A stretch of 6,211 nucleotides of DNA, taken from the NCBI GenBank assembly GCA_946408295.1, contig CAMJRT010000076.1:1-6211 (forward strand), written 5' to 3'. The position numbers and the translations under genes are program-made. The notes below the pieces were generated by a model that saw only the letters and a program-made list of their open reading frames with translations, had not been told where the DNA came from and did not search any database. The stretch is from an uncultured Bacteroidales bacterium (GTDB lineage Bacteria > Bacteroidota > Bacteroidia > Bacteroidales > UBA932). Position 1 is the stretch's first letter. Each line of letters begins with the position of its first letter. Of this stretch, positions 4,953-6,211 are shown piece by piece.

Positions 4953-4985
4953 TTGTAGGGTACTTGTAGGGTGCTTGTAGGGTGC
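4953..4985. repeat. three tandem 11-bp units in the convergent gap
   Basis: TTGTAGGGTAC (4953-4963) is followed by two identical units TTGTAGGGTGC (4964-4974 and 4975-4985). The array fills much of the 73-bp gap between the two converging genes. Just before it, TACGT (4931-4935) and ACGTA (4946-4950) form a weak inverted repeat. No clear terminator with a T-run is seen for either gene. Copy number in such arrays often varies by slippage. Confidence 0.85.
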
Positions 4986-4997
4986 CGAGCCCGCCCG

Positions 4998-5954
4998 TTA
5001 GAACTCCTCTTTAATATTATAGTGGTTGCGTTCGGCGGCGTTGCGGGAGACCATTTCGCCGAGGAAGCCGGCGAGGAAGAGCAGCACGCCGATGACCAGG
5101 GCGGTGAGGGCGAGGAAGAAGCCCGGCTGCTCAGTGACGGGACGGAAGCGGAGGCCGTTCGCCTGCGCTACCAGTTTTTCCACGATAATCCACACGGCAA
5201 AAATGAAGCCGAGCAGGAAGGTCAGCAGGCCCGTGAAGCCGAAAAAGTGCATCGGTTTCTTGCCGAAGGTGCTCAGGAACCACAGCGACAGCAAATCCAG
5301 AAAGCCGTTGACAAAGCGCTCCAGCCCGAATTTGCTCTTGCCGTATTTTCGCTTCTGGTGATGGACCGGCATTTCCGTGATGCGGGTGAAGCCCTCGTTC
5401 TTGGCCAGGTAGGGGATGTAGCGGTGCATTTCCCCATAAACTTCGATGCTCTTGACGACCTCGCGGCGGTAGGCCTTCAGCCCGCAGTTCATATCGTGCA
5501 GTTGGATGCCCGTGATTTTGCGTGCCGTCCAGTTGTAGAATTTGGAAGGCAGGTTCTTCGTCAGTTTGTTGTCCTGCCGGTTCTGCTTCCAGCCCGACAC
5601 GATGTCCCAGCCTTCTTCCTTGATCATCCGGTACAACTCGGGAATCTCTTCGGGGGAGTCCTGCAAATCCGCGTCCATCGTGATGACCACCTCTCCTTGG
5701 GCGGCCTTGAATCCGTTGAACAGCGCCGCCGACTTGCCGTAGTTACGCCGGAAGCGGATGCCCCGGATGTGCGGGCCCGAAAACTCGGTGGGCAGGGCAC
5801 GGATGATATCCCAGGAACCGTCCCGGGAACCGTCGTCCACCAGGATGATTTCGTATTCCAGCCCTTTGTCCTGCAGCGTGCGGACAATCCAGTCGGTGAG
5901 TTCCCGCAGGGACTCTTGCTCGTTGTAGAGTGAAATGACAATGCTGAGATCCAT
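4998..5954 (-). CDS. membrane-anchored family 2 glycosyltransferase (DPM1/GtrB-like)
   Basis: A 318-residue GT-A fold enzyme that most likely transfers a sugar from a nucleotide donor to polyprenyl phosphate or a lipid-linked acceptor at the inner membrane. The N-terminal catalytic domain begins with SIVISLYNE (residues 4-12), carries the nucleotide-binding VDDGS (39-43), the DxD metal site D94-A-D96 in TMDADLQDSPEEIP, and HDMNCGLKAYRREV (153-165), a conserved block of bacterial DPM1-like enzymes. Two transmembrane helices follow near residues 234-257 and 277-299, with a basic tail. This is the DPM1_like_bac/GtrB/ArnC layout with full length. The ATG at 5954 gives the canonical start directly before the first strand; GGAA lies a few bases upstream. 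The gene follows the DUF4199 gene by 11 bp on the same strand and is probably co-transcribed. The exact sugar and acceptor cannot be deduced. Confidence 0.9.
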   Translation of the reverse strand: MDLSIVISLYNEQESLRELTDWIVRTLQDKGLEYEIILVDDGSRDGSWDIIRALPTEFSGPHIRGIRFRRNYGKSAALFNGFKAAQGEVVITMDADLQDSPEEIPELYRMIKEEGWDIVSGWKQNRQDNKLTKNLPSKFYNWTARKITGIQLHDMNCGLKAYRREVVKSIEVYGEMHRYIPYLAKNEGFTRITEMPVHHQKRKYGKSKFGLERFVNGFLDLLSLWFLSTFGKKPMHFFGFTGLLTFLLGFIFAVWIIVEKLVAQANGLRFRPVTEQPGFFLALTALVIGVLLFLAGFLGEMVSRNAAERNHYNIKEEF

Positions 5955-5965
5955 CTTGTTCCAAA

Positions 5966-6211
5966 TTATTCGTCATCTTCATCCTCTTCTTCCATCATCA
6001 TTCCTTCCGGCAGCGTCCGCGAGAGAATGAAAGAAAGCAAGGTGCCGTAGATAAAACACCACAGGCCGTAGGAAATAAATGCATAGGTCGGAAAACTGTT
6101 CTCCATATCGTTAAACGCCCGGACCGTGTTGCTATCCATCTTGGAACCCAGCATCTGCCGGGCTGTCTCCAGCACATCCTGAATGGCGGCAGGGAAGACA
6201 TAGGCGTAAGC
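5966..6211 (-). CDS. DUF4199-type membrane protein, C-terminal part (partial, 5' end outside window)
   Basis: The minus-strand frame is open to the window edge and ends at 5966, giving 81 C-terminal residues. It has a soluble helical stretch (VFPAAIQDVLETARQMLG), a hydrophobic transmembrane segment (AFISYGLWCFIYGTLLSFIL) and a strongly acidic tail, MMMEEEDEDDE. This matches the end of DUF4199 proteins, small Bacteroidetes four-helix membrane proteins of unknown role that are commonly encoded directly upstream of a DPM1-like glycosyltransferase, as here (11-bp gap). GTG at 6175 and downstream starts are internal. Only the last part is visible, so the family assignment leans on context. Confidence 0.68.
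   Translation of the reverse strand, partial: AYAYVFPAAIQDVLETARQMLGSKMDSNTVRAFNDMENSFPTYAFISYGLWCFIYGTLLSFILSRTLPEGMMMEEEDEDDE

Noticed and set aside
4971..5933. A 320-codon open frame on the plus strand over the glycosyltransferase gene
   Set aside because: It is antisense to a complete family 2 glycosyltransferase with all motifs. Its translation is low-complexity and resembles no family; GC-rich DNA commonly leaves such shadow frames open.

Overview
The window looks like a stretch of a Bacteroidetes chromosome, most likely order Bacteroidales. Three things point there. Promoters fit the TTTG-N19/20-TAnnTTTG type used by that phylum. Genes generally lack Shine-Dalgarno sequences. The gene content (Bacteroidetes-type dnaX tail, lptB, DUF4199 followed by a membrane-anchored family 2 glycosyltransferase) is typical of the group. 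Genus cannot be fixed from the sequence alone.

Left flank (1-1116): the 3' end of a probable dnaX (DNA polymerase III gamma/tau), followed 6 bp later by a complete lptB, the ATPase of the LPS transporter. Both are core genes read left to right. Right flank (4427-6211): a small exported protein of unknown function with an excellent Bacteroidetes promoter, converging on a leftward operon made of a partial DUF4199 membrane protein gene and a complete glycosyltransferase gene.

Between these flanks lies an accessory region (about 1140-4350) with two parts. The first is a free-standing AAA+ ATPase of the AAA_14/DUF4143 type. Its promoter region carries two near-identical 20-bp palindromes, 32 bp centre to centre, which look like tandem operators. 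Directly behind it, on the opposite strand, is a short AT-rich coding remnant that runs into a repeat boundary.

The second part is the most interesting structure here. An HUH/Y1 (REP-associated, RAYT-like) transposase gene is bracketed by two directly oriented 147-bp copies of the same repeat. A third, half-length copy sits between the left repeat and the gene. Each full copy is a concentric nested palindrome: outer arms, inner arms and a central TTCGCGAA all share one centre. A GTAG tetranucleotide lies near the foot of the inner hairpin on the bottom strand. The arrangement resembles the REP/BIME plus RAYT 'REPtrons' described in gammaproteobacteria, but in a Bacteroidetes genome with a much longer transposase that has an extra C-terminal region. 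My working model is that the transposase recognises the folded single strand of these repeats and disperses them. The right-hand copy ends 23 bp before the -33 box of the exported-protein gene, so the element has landed next to a promoter without breaking it.
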